Source: DAOTVC01 sp034437215 (lineage in GTDB: Bacteria; Chloroflexota; Anaerolineae; B4-G1; SLSP01). From it: a stretch of DNA of 23,733 nt. Under the pieces are notes generated by a model. That model had not been told where the DNA came from. It searched no databases and worked only from the letters and a program-made list of their open reading frames with translations. The stretch is from contig DAOTVC010000113.1 in NCBI GenBank assembly GCA_034437215.1, positions 1 through 23,733 of the forward strand, in the 5' to 3' direction. This document shows, one piece after another, positions 14,120 through 21,700 of the stretch. Made by a program: the position numbers and the translations under genes. How positions within the stretch are numbered: position 1 is the stretch's first letter; the number at the start of each line of letters is the position of its first letter.

Positions 14120-16885
14120 GTGATTGAACGAGAACATAATTGGCACACCTTGAGTGTAGACGAGACCTTTGCGGCCCTGGAGACGGGCCCCAGAGGCCTG
14201 ATGCTCTCCGAGGCCGAACGGCGCTTGGAGAAGTTTGGCCCCAACGAGATCGAGAGCGGGGAGGGGGTCAGTAAGCTCAGTATCCTCTGGGCGCAGGTGA
14301 AAAATCCCCTGGTCTTCGTGCTTCTGGGCGCGGCCGTGATCTCTCTCCTTGCCGGAAAAGTGATCGATGCCGGGGTCATCGGTGTCGTGATTGTGGTCAA
14401 CACCCTCATCGGCTTTTTTCAGGAGTATCAGGCGGAGCAGGCGCTGGAGTCATTGAAGGCGCAGGCAGCGCCCGAAGCTGAGGTGGTGCGCGAGTGTCCG
14501 GATGTGGGCGGATGTCTGGAGCTGCGCGTTCCCACGGCGGAGCTCGTGCCGGGTGATCTCATTCTCCTGGATGCGGGCACGAAAGTGCCGGCCGACGCCC
14601 GGTTGATCGAGGCGGCAAACCTGGAGATTGAGGAAGCGATGCTCACCGGGGAATCTCTCAGTGTCCGCAAGACCACTGCGCCCCTGGAGCAGGAAGAGCT
14701 GGCGATTGCCGAGCGGACCAACCTCGTTTCCGGCGGGACCATCGTCACCAACGGGCGGGGACGGGCCGTGGTCTACGCTACCGGCCAAGAGACGGAGATG
14801 GGCAAGATCGCCACGCTCATCCAGGAGACGGAGAAGGCGGAATCGCCGCTGCAGAGGCAGACCCTCGACCTGGGTCAGAAGTTGGGCCTGCTGGCGGTGG
14901 GCGTGGCGGCACTCACTTTTGTTCTGGGTCTGCTCCGCAATCTGCCCCTGGACGATATCTTCATGTTCGCGCTGGCCTCGGCGGTCTCCTCCATTCCCGA
15001 GGGACTTCCGGCGGTCATGAGTATTACACTGGCGGTCGGAGTCAACCGCATGGCGAAGCGTAATGCCATCATCCGCAAACTCCCGGCTGTGGATACCCTG
15101 GGTGCGGCGACTGTCATCTGTACCGACAAGACCGGGACCCTCACCACCAACCAGATGACAGTTCAGCAGATGATGGCGGACGCCAAAACGATTCACGTGA
15201 CCGGGGTCGGGTTCGAGCCCCAAGGGCGTTTCCTGCGTAACGGCAAACCCTACGATCCCACCGCCACGCCTGACCTGCGGCTGGCACTGCACATCGGAGC
15301 CCTCTGCAACGATGCGCGCCTCATCCGCCACCAGCAGGAGGAAGGATATACCTGGGAGATCCGGGGCGATCCCACCGAAGGCGCACTGGTCGTTGCCGCC
15401 GTCAAGGCCGGCCATTACAAGGAGGCCCTCGAAGCGCGCCTCCATCGCATCGACGAGTTGCCCTTCAGCTCCAAGACGAAGTTCATGGCGACCTTCCACG
15501 AAGGGCAGGAGGGGCAGATCTGGGTCTTCGTCAAGGGCGCGCCGGAGGTCATTCTGGAGCGCTGCCCGCAGATCGTGGAGAACAGCGTGCCGCGGGCGCT
15601 GGAGGAGTCCGATCGTGAGCACATCTTGGAGGAAAATCACCGTATGGCGAGCGAGGCGCTGCGCGTGCTCGGCCTGGCCTATCAGATCATCGAACCAGAA
15701 GAGGTCGAGTCCTTCAAGGAGGCGCTGGAGTACGGGCACGAGGCCGATCTGATCTTCGTCGGTCTGGCAGGCATGATGGATCCGCCCCGCCCGGAGGTGC
15801 CCGAGGCCGTGACCCGCTGTAAGCGAGCGGGTATTCGCGTGCTGATGGCGACGGGCGATCACAAGATCACAGGCGCCGCCATTGCGCGGCAGGTGGGGAT
15901 TCTCGACGATGAGGGCCGCGTCCTGACCGGTGCGGATCTGGATCACCTCAGCGACGAGGAGCTGGACGCGACCATCGAGGAGGTGGCGGTCTTCGCCCGC
16001 GTCGCGCCGGAACACAAACACCGTATCGTCGAATCCTTGCAGCGTCTGGAACACGTGGTTGCGATGACGGGCGATGGGGTGAACGATGCCCCCGCCCTCC
16101 AGGTGGCGCAGATCGGCGTGGCGATGGGGATCACCGGCACCGACGTGACCAAGGAGACGGCGGAGATGATCCTCGTCGATGATAACTTCGCCAGCATCGT
16201 CGATGCGGTGGAGGAGGGGCGCGTGATCTTTCAGAACGTGCGCAAGGTCGTCAAATTCTTGCTGGCGACCAACATTGGAGAAGACCTGACCCTTATCGGA
16301 TCGCTGCTCCTCTTCGCGGCGAAGGGTCTGATCATCAGTCCGGTGCAGATCCTCTGGGTGAATCTGGTCACTGACGGGATTCTGGACATCACTCTGGCGA
16401 TGGAGCCCAAGGAGGGCGACGTGATGGAAGATCCTCCTCGCGACCCGGAGGCTCGCATCATCAACCGCGAGATTCTGCAGAACATCGTCTTCGTGGCACT
16501 CTTCATGGCCATGGGGACCCTCTGGATCTTCAGCCGGGTCGATGCCGACGCGAATCTGGCGCGGGCGCAGACCCTGGCTTTCACGACGCTGGCGATGTTC
16601 CAGGTCTTCAACTCCCTCAACTGCCGCTCGCGGACCAACTCGGTCTTCAAGCTGGGGTTCTTCAAGAATCGTTATCTCATCGGTGCCATCGTCCTTTCCA
16701 TCTTGTTGCAGTTGGCCGCGAGCTACGTGCCCTTCATGCAGGCAGCGTTGGGGACGGTGTCACTGACGGCGCAGGATTGGGGCCTCATCGTGTTGCTCTC
16801 GAGTTCTATCTTCGTCGCAGATGAGCTGCGCAAACTGGTCCGTTCCCGTCTGCGGGGGTCAAAACGTGAGGCGCAGGCTGAGTAA
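14120..16885 (+). CDS. P2-type cation-transporting ATPase (probable Ca2+ pump)
   Basis: This 921-residue membrane pump has the full P-type set: actuator TGES at 176-179, membrane PEGLPA with Glu294, phosphorylation DKTGT with Asp336, and hinge GDGVND at 651-656. The N-terminus HTLSVDETFAALETG...GLMLSEAERRL is the cation-ATPase N domain. Residues that bind Ca2+ in SERCA have counterparts: Glu294 in M4, Asn718 and Glu721 in M5 (TNIGED), and Asn748, Thr751 and Asp752 in M6 (VNLVTDG). This supports Ca2+ export, although Na+/Mn2+ transport by P2 relatives cannot be excluded. About ten membrane helices are expected. It stands alone behind a long spacer, and the lycopene cyclase gene follows 22 bp after its stop. 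Confidence 0.93.
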   Translation: MIEREHNWHTLSVDETFAALETGPRGLMLSEAERRLEKFGPNEIESGEGVSKLSILWAQVKNPLVFVLLGAAVISLLAGKVIDAGVIGVVIVVNTLIGFFQEYQAEQALESLKAQAAPEAEVVRECPDVGGCLELRVPTAELVPGDLILLDAGTKVPADARLIEAANLEIEEAMLTGESLSVRKTTAPLEQEELAIAERTNLVSGGTIVTNGRGRAVVYATGQETEMGKIATLIQETEKAESPLQRQTLDLGQKLGLLAVGVAALTFVLGLLRNLPLDDIFMFALASAVSSIPEGLPAVMSITLAVGVNRMAKRNAIIRKLPAVDTLGAATVICTDKTGTLTTNQMTVQQMMADAKTIHVTGVGFEPQGRFLRNGKPYDPTATPDLRLALHIGALCNDARLIRHQQEEGYTWEIRGDPTEGALVVAAVKAGHYKEALEARLHRIDELPFSSKTKFMATFHEGQEGQIWVFVKGAPEVILERCPQIVENSVPRALEESDREHILEENHRMASEALRVLGLAYQIIEPEEVESFKEALEYGHEADLIFVGLAGMMDPPRPEVPEAVTRCKRAGIRVLMATGDHKITGAAIARQVGILDDEGRVLTGADLDHLSDEELDATIEEVAVFARVAPEHKHRIVESLQRLEHVVAMTGDGVNDAPALQVAQIGVAMGITGTDVTKETAEMILVDDNFASIVDAVEEGRVIFQNVRKVVKFLLATNIGEDLTLIGSLLLFAAKGLIISPVQILWVNLVTDGILDITLAMEPKEGDVMEDPPRDPEARIINREILQNIVFVALFMAMGTLWIFSRVDADANLARAQTLAFTTLAMFQVFNSLNCRSRTNSVFKLGFFKNRYLIGAIVLSILLQLAASYVPFMQAALGTVSLTAQDWGLIVLLSSSIFVADELRKLVRSRLRGSKREAQAE

Positions 16886-16896
16886 CAGTCCGCCGT

Positions 16897-16901
16897 GGGA
16901 G
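16897..16901 (+). promoter_or_regulatory. Shine-Dalgarno site favouring the cyclase GTG start
   Basis: GGGAG lies 6 nt before GTG 16908. Earlier in-frame starts (16821, 16866) fall inside the ATPase gene and would add residues unlike the family. Confidence 0.5.
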
Positions 16902-16907
16902 AGTGAG

Positions 16908-18086
16908 GTGAGCGGGACGGGGGCAAAGCACTACGACTTCATCCTGGCCGGCGGCGGGGCGGCGGGGCTGAGTCTGGCTTACCACCTGACCCGGGGACCT
17001 TTCCGCGACGCCCGCCTGCTCATCGTCGATGAGCAGGTGAAGCGCCACAACGATCACACCTGGTGCTCCTGGTTGCGTGAGGGCGCGCTCTTCGACCCTA
17101 TCGCCTATCGCAGCTGGGAGCGCTTGGCCTTCCGTGCGCCCGGCCTTGAGCGCGAATTCGCGCTCGCACCCTATCGCTATCGCATGCTTCGCGCCGCTGA
17201 CTTCTACCGCTTCACCCGGGCGGCGCTGACGGCGCTCCCCGGTGTCGATTTCCTCACGGGGACGGTCACCCACGTCAGCGACGGGCCCGAGCGGGCGGAG
17301 ATCTACGTCAACGAGCTCTCCTTCACCGCCGACTGGGTCTTCGACAGCCGGTACCGCGCGGCGGACTATCATCCTCTGGACCGGCGCCATCACTACCTCT
17401 ACCAGCACTTCCTCGGCTGGGAGATTGAGACGGTGACCCCGGTCTTCGACCCCGCCTGTCCCACCTTCTTCGATTTCCGTACGCCGCAGCGGGGGGCCAT
17501 GCGCTTCGTCTACGTGCTGCCCTTCACCGCCCGGCGAGCGCTGGTGGAATACACCCTCTTCTCCGGTCATCTTCTCCCCCGGGCCGAGTACGAGGCGGCG
17601 CTGCAGGCTTACATCGGCGAGGTGTTGGGTGTGGGCCGGTACCATCTGTTGGAGGAGGAGTACGACCTCATCCCCATGACCGACCGCCCCTTTCCCCGCC
17701 GGGCGGGACGGCGGGTGCTGAACGTCGGTACGCGGGGTGGGCGGGTGAAGGCCTCGACGGGCTTCGCCTTTCACCGCATCCAGCAGGACGCCGCAGCCAT
17801 CGTCCGCTCGCTGGAGCGGGAGGGGCATCCCTTCGCCCTGCCGGGCTCCTCGCGCCTCTTCCGCTTCACCGACAGTGTCCTGCTCCAGCTCCTGGAGCGG
17901 CGGGGCGACCTCGGCGCGCCGGTTTTCACGGCCCTCTTCCGCAACAACCCCATCGACCGCATCTTCCGCTTCCTGGATGAGGAGAGCTCCCTAATGGAGG
18001 TGCTCCAGGTCATGGCCTCCCTCCCCCCCTGGCCCTTCCTGCGGGCGGCCTTCCGGAACGCCCTGCGAAAAAGTCATACCCTCTAA
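16908..18086 (+). CDS. crtY: Lycopene beta-cyclase family protein, CrtY type
   Basis: This 392-residue FAD/NAD(P)-dependent cyclase family member would close the beta-ionone rings of lycopene or a related carotenoid. The dinucleotide site is AGGGAAGLSLAYHL at about 14-27. DEQVKRHNDHTWCSW, WVFDSR, the central FLGWEIET...PTFFDFR, FVYVLPFTARRALVEYTLFS, IPMTDRPFP and STGFAFHRIQQD follow in family order. The C-terminal NPIDRIFRFLDEESS and MASLPPWPF are hallmarks of the Bacteroidota-style CrtY branch. No other carotenoid gene (crtE, crtB, crtI) is in the window. GTG 16908 is 22 bp after the ATPase stop, and glmS starts 23 bp downstream, so co-transcription is likely although the functions look unrelated. 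Confidence 0.88.
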   Translation: MSGTGAKHYDFILAGGGAAGLSLAYHLTRGPFRDARLLIVDEQVKRHNDHTWCSWLREGALFDPIAYRSWERLAFRAPGLEREFALAPYRYRMLRAADFYRFTRAALTALPGVDFLTGTVTHVSDGPERAEIYVNELSFTADWVFDSRYRAADYHPLDRRHHYLYQHFLGWEIETVTPVFDPACPTFFDFRTPQRGAMRFVYVLPFTARRALVEYTLFSGHLLPRAEYEAALQAYIGEVLGVGRYHLLEEEYDLIPMTDRPFPRRAGRRVLNVGTRGGRVKASTGFAFHRIQQDAAAIVRSLEREGHPFALPGSSRLFRFTDSVLLQLLERRGDLGAPVFTALFRNNPIDRIFRFLDEESSLMEVLQVMASLPPWPFLRAAFRNALRKSHTL

Positions 18087-18109
18087 ATCATCTGCGAAAG
18101 CGAGGTTCT

Positions 18110-19900
18110 ATGTGCGGCATCTTCGGTATCGTCACTGAGCAGGAACAGCGGCTGGGTACGCTTCTCACGGAGGCCGGGCGCCGGCTCTCCTATCGCGGCT
18201 ACGATTCCGTGGGCTGTGCTACCATCGACGCCGCAGGCGGCATCGATCTCCGCAAGGACGTCGGCAAGGTGGACGAGGTGGCGGCGCGGCTCGACTTCGA
18301 GACGCTGCGGGGGAAGCGCGGCATCACCCAGCTCCGCTGGGCCACCTTCGGGCGCCCCTCCCAGGTCAACGCCCAGCCCCACCTCGATTCCGACGGCGAC
18401 ATGGTGGGCGCTCACAACGGCAACGTCGTCAACAACGTCGAGTTGCGGCAGCAGTTCATGGCGGAGGGGCTGACCGTCCGCTCCGAGAACGACGGCGAGT
18501 CCTGCGTGCATGCCGTGGAGCGCTACTACGACCGCGGGCACGATATGCTCAGCGCCATCCGCCACGCCTACCGGGATCTCGAGGGCGACTACGCCTTCGT
18601 CATCGGGCACGCCGACGAGCCCTGCCTCTACGCTTTCAAGAAGGGCTCGGGCCTCGTCGCCGGCATCGGTGACGGCGCCACCTACGTCTCCTCAGATCTC
18701 CCCTCCATCCTGCCCCTCACCGACCGCATCGTCCGCGTGCACGACGGTGAGATCGTCGTCCTGCACGCCAACACCATTCGCCTCTACAGCGTGGAGGACG
18801 GGCAGCCCATCCAGCGAGAGCCGGAGATCGTCACCGAGAGCATGGACGCCGTCACCAAGGGCGGCTACTCTCACTTTATGCTCAAGGAGATCCACGAGCA
18901 GGTGCAGGTCACCGGCGAACTTCTTCATCTCTACGAGGCCCTGGCCGATGTGGGGCCGGCCGTCGAACGGCTGCGGGGAGCTCACCACCTCTACCTCGTG
19001 GCCTGCGGCACCAGCTACCACGCCTGCATGCTCGGGGCCGTCTACATGGGCCGTCTGGCGGGCCGGCCCGCTGTGCCCGTCCTGGCTCCCCAGTTCATCC
19101 CCCAGTATGCGCCTGCCGTCGGCGCCGACGACTACGGCCTCTTCGTCAGCCAGAGCGGGGAGACCAAGGACGTGCTCAACGCCCTGGCGGCAGCGGAGCG
19201 GCGCGACATGGCGGGGATGGGGCTGGTGAACGTCATCGGCTCGACGCTGACATTGGAGACCGAGCGCTATCTACCCCTGGCCTGCGGCTACGAGATCAGT
19301 GTGCCCGCCACCAAGACCTTCCTCAACCAGGCTCTGGCCTTCCTCTACCTGGCGCTGCGCATGGGCGACCACGACACGTCCTTCCTGGCGGCGTTCCCCG
19401 GCCTGATCGAGGAGACACTGGACCTGACCGACTCCCAGGTCGAGGCCGTGATGCCCCACCTCACTCACCGGGACGATCTCTACTGCCTGGGCTACGGGAT
19501 GACCTACCCCATTGCGCTAGAGGGGGCGCTCAAGCTCAAGGAGGTGACCTACGCCCACTGCGAGGGGATGCTCTCGACGGAGTTCAAGCACGGTCCCCTC
19601 TCCGCCGTGGACGAGGGCTATCCCGTCATCTTCGTTACCGGGCAGGAGGACGTCCCCCTCATCATCAGTGGGATCAACGAGGTGACGACGCGCGGCGGGC
19701 GGGCCATCGTCATCGGCCCCGACGACGAGCGCCTCCGGGCCAACGCCCACGACCTCATCGCCCTGCCCCCGGCCGACCCCCTGCTCCTGCCCATCCTGGC
19801 GACGCTGCCCCTGCAGCTCCTCTCCTATCGCCTGAGCGTCGCCCGCGGGTACGACCCCGACTTCCCCCGCAACCTGAGCAAGACGCTGACGGTCGATTAG
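18110..19900 (+). CDS. glmS: GlmS-type glutamine:fructose-6-phosphate aminotransferase
   Basis: This 596-residue two-part enzyme has an N-terminal class II glutaminase (Cys2 nucleophile, MCGIFGIV; YRGYDS; RWAT at 76-79; HNG at 102-104; Asp128) and two SIS sugar-isomerase domains (ACGTS at 298-302, SQSGET at 347-352, EGALKLKE at 471-478, KHGP at 493-496, Lys591 near the C-terminus). Isomerase-site Glu, His and Lys residues are kept, so glucosamine 6-phosphate formation is plausible. In the glutaminase site, E. coli His77 and His86 are replaced by Phe80 and Gln89, and the SETDTE block reads SENDGE. It may therefore be a divergent orthologue or a paralogue. No glmS ribozyme could fit in the 23-bp gap upstream. 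Confidence 0.88.
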   Translation: MCGIFGIVTEQEQRLGTLLTEAGRRLSYRGYDSVGCATIDAAGGIDLRKDVGKVDEVAARLDFETLRGKRGITQLRWATFGRPSQVNAQPHLDSDGDMVGAHNGNVVNNVELRQQFMAEGLTVRSENDGESCVHAVERYYDRGHDMLSAIRHAYRDLEGDYAFVIGHADEPCLYAFKKGSGLVAGIGDGATYVSSDLPSILPLTDRIVRVHDGEIVVLHANTIRLYSVEDGQPIQREPEIVTESMDAVTKGGYSHFMLKEIHEQVQVTGELLHLYEALADVGPAVERLRGAHHLYLVACGTSYHACMLGAVYMGRLAGRPAVPVLAPQFIPQYAPAVGADDYGLFVSQSGETKDVLNALAAAERRDMAGMGLVNVIGSTLTLETERYLPLACGYEISVPATKTFLNQALAFLYLALRMGDHDTSFLAAFPGLIEETLDLTDSQVEAVMPHLTHRDDLYCLGYGMTYPIALEGALKLKEVTYAHCEGMLSTEFKHGPLSAVDEGYPVIFVTGQEDVPLIISGINEVTTRGGRAIVIGPDDERLRANAHDLIALPPADPLLLPILATLPLQLLSYRLSVARGYDPDFPRNLSKTLTVD

Positions 19901-19906
19901 GGGGAA

Positions 19907-19941
19907 GGGAATTAGGGACCGGGGATCAGGGATTGGGTAAC
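19907..19941. repeat. Degenerate GGGA-type heptamers, five units
   Basis: GGGAATT, AGGGACC, GGGGATC, AGGGATT and GGGTAAC follow in strict 7-bp register immediately after the glmS stop. Confidence 0.6.
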
Positions 19942-20005
19942 CGCCCGATCTTCGCCCTGTTTTACCTGGTTGTTACAGGCATCCTTCGCCTAGGGTGGGC
20001 GAGGG

Positions 20006-20061
20006 CGTGAAATGTAAACCGTAAAACGGGAGACATTTAAGTTTTACGCTTCACGCTTTAC
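20006..20061. repeat. Heptamer inverted repeat
   Basis: Three GTRAAAN-like heptamers (GTGAAAT, GTAAACC, GTAAAAC; 20007-20027) and three reverse-complement heptamers (GTTTTAC, GCTTCAC, GCTTTAC; 20041-20061) flank a 13-nt loop. The inner 7-8 bp pair perfectly (CGTAAAAC/GTTTTACG) and 16 of 21 positions match over the whole arms. The unit is related to the element at 13633-13686. Confidence 0.65.
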
Positions 20062-20260
20062 TCCGGATCTCTTACCAACCGCCGGAGACGCCTCCGACTG
20101 ACTTCTCGTCGCCCCCTTCTCCTCGACGATCTCCCCTGGTCAGCTGACCGGGTAAAAAACCCATCCGTTGCCCACTCCCACTCTCCCCCCGCGCATAGTC
20201 CCTTTTGGGGCAAGGTCGGGTAGAGTTAAGGTAGACGCAAAGACGTGAGTCTAGACTGCC

Positions 20261-20292
20261 CGACCACACGACCAGATGACTATCTGACTATG
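20261..20292. repeat. Degenerate 8-bp repeats, four units
   Basis: CGACCACA, CGACCAGA, TGACTATC and TGACTATG run in register up to the ribosome-binding region of the MFS gene. Confidence 0.5.
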
Positions 20293-20309
20293 TGCCAAGG
20301 AGAGAACTT

Positions 20310-21554
20310 ATGAAAGCAAATCGCAAACTGCTGACGCGGCCCCTCATGGTCTTCATGTTCACCATGGTGCTGGCGAACATCTCGTCGCGCATGTACGGTC
20401 CCCTCCTGGCCCTCTACCTCCAATCCATGGGCGCGGGTGTGAGCCAGGTGGGGCTCTTCTTCACCCTCAGCTCCATCGTCCCCCTGGCCTTCCAGATCCT
20501 GGGCGGCTGGCTCTCGGACGTGCTGGGGCGCCTGCAGGCGGTCGCCATCGGCAGCCTCGCCGGGCTGGCGGGCATGCTCGTCTACCTCCTGGCCCCAGGG
20601 TGGGAGTGGATGCTCCTGGGCGCCGCAGCCGCCTCCGTGGCGGGCGCCTTCGTCGCCCCCAGCTTCCAGGCCTTCGTCGCCGAGCAGTCCAGCGAGGAGA
20701 ACCTCGGTCGGGTCTACGGGCTGAGCGAGAGTATCTTCATGATCGTGGGTATTGTGGGACCGCCGCTGGGGGGCTTCCTGGCCGATAACTACGGCTTCAA
20801 GGTGCTCTTCATGGTGGCGACGGCCTTCTACGGGACGGCGACGGTCATCCGGGTTCTTATGGCGCGCCGGGCACAGCGCGCCGAGACCGAGGTGCGCGAG
20901 AAGCCCACGCTGCAAGGTCTCAAATCGAATCTGGGCGCGATGGTCGGCATGGCCCTGGGCGGCGGGATCCTCACCTGGATCCTCATCTCCGACGGGGTGC
21001 GGGACATCACCTACCGCATGGCCTTCGAGATGCAATCCATCTACCTGCAGGACATCATCGGCCTCAGCATGACCCAGATCGGCTGGCTCATGTCCATCTC
21101 CAGCGTCGTCACGGCTCTGCTGATGACGCGAGCGGGCGCGCTCTCCGACAAGCGGGGCGAGCACGTGGGGATCGTCGGAGGCTTCGGTCTGATCGCCCTG
21201 GGCGTCGTGGTCTTTCTGAACAGCGCCGGCTTCTGGGGCTGCGCCATCGCCTGGGTGCTCTTCGGCTTCGGCAGTGCCCTGATCAGCCCGGCCTACAACG
21301 CCCTGATCTCCAAGGTCGTGCCGCAGGAGCTGCGGGGGACCGCCTTCGGCCTCTTTTCGACCAGCCTGAGCTTCATCTCGCTGCCCGCGCCCTACGTCGG
21401 GGCCCTGCTCTGGCAGCGGGTGAGCCCGCAGTTCCCCTTCTACGTCCCGGTGGTGGCGACGCTGCTCCTGCTGCCGGTGATGTGGGTCAAGTTCAATCTA
21501 CGAGCGGAGAAGCGCCGGGTCCAGAGTGCCCCCGCGGTCGCGACGTCGAGCTGA
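20310..21554 (+). CDS. Major facilitator superfamily transporter
   Basis: This 414-residue inner-membrane secondary transporter has about twelve hydrophobic spans. Motif A lies between helices 2 and 3 (GGWLSDVLGR at 65-74) and a second, weaker copy in the C-terminal half (GALSDKRGEH) marks the internal two-fold repeat. GPPLGGFLAD corresponds to the helix 5 region motif. A long loop RRAQRAETEVREKPTLQGLK separates the halves. ATG 20310 is chosen because AAGGAGAG at 20298-20305 precedes it; GTG 20292 would overlap that site. The C-terminus is hydrophilic. The substrate is unknown; drug-efflux-like members look similar, and neighbours give no clue. It is monocistronic judging from the terminator after it. 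Confidence 0.9.
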   Translation: MKANRKLLTRPLMVFMFTMVLANISSRMYGPLLALYLQSMGAGVSQVGLFFTLSSIVPLAFQILGGWLSDVLGRLQAVAIGSLAGLAGMLVYLLAPGWEWMLLGAAAASVAGAFVAPSFQAFVAEQSSEENLGRVYGLSESIFMIVGIVGPPLGGFLADNYGFKVLFMVATAFYGTATVIRVLMARRAQRAETEVREKPTLQGLKSNLGAMVGMALGGGILTWILISDGVRDITYRMAFEMQSIYLQDIIGLSMTQIGWLMSISSVVTALLMTRAGALSDKRGEHVGIVGGFGLIALGVVVFLNSAGFWGCAIAWVLFGFGSALISPAYNALISKVVPQELRGTAFGLFSTSLSFISLPAPYVGALLWQRVSPQFPFYVPVVATLLLLPVMWVKFNLRAEKRRVQSAPAVATSS

Positions 21555-21580
21555 CGAAGACAGAACCGATCAACGACATG

Positions 21581-21607
21581 GAGCTGCCGGTTACAATCCG
21601 GCAGCTC
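21581..21607 (+). terminator. Rho-independent-type terminator after the MFS gene
   Basis: A perfect 10-bp stem GAGCTGCCGG (21581-21590) and CCGGCAGCTC (21598-21607) with a 7-nt loop is followed by the T-rich TGTTCTGTTC. It lies 27 bp after the stop. Confidence 0.8.
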
Positions 21608-21621
21608 TGTTCTGTTCAAGG

Positions 21622-21650
21622 TTGCCTCAATCCCCGATCTGGGCTATAAA
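21622..21650 (+). promoter_or_regulatory. Promoter of the metallopeptidase-like gene
   Basis: TTGCCT at 21622-21627, a 17-bp spacer, then TATAAA at 21645-21650. The predicted start near 21657 gives a leader of about 44 nt. It lies just after the MFS terminator. Confidence 0.65.
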
Positions 21651-21700
21651 GGGCTCAGGGAAGTCATTCGTGGAGAACGCTTACGAGCGAGGAGGGTGAG

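Larger units (their letters stand above)
19901..20309. other. 409-bp repeat-rich spacer before the MFS gene
   Basis: No gene is seen. The spacer contains three different short-repeat tracts (19907-19941, 20006-20061, 20261-20292). A possible hairpin pairs 19983-19990 with 19998-20005 (8 bp, 7-nt loop, no T-run). It ends in AAGGAGAG, the ribosome site of the MFS gene. I could not identify a convincing promoter. Confidence 0.6.

Noticed and set aside
18087..18109. glmS ribozyme upstream of the aminotransferase.
   Set aside because: The gap is only 23 bp, far too short, and the preceding sequence encodes the lycopene cyclase C-terminus.
19983..20005. Terminator hairpin in the spacer after glmS.
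   Set aside because: The stem is 8 bp with a wobble pair and no following T-run; it may be chance in GC-rich DNA.
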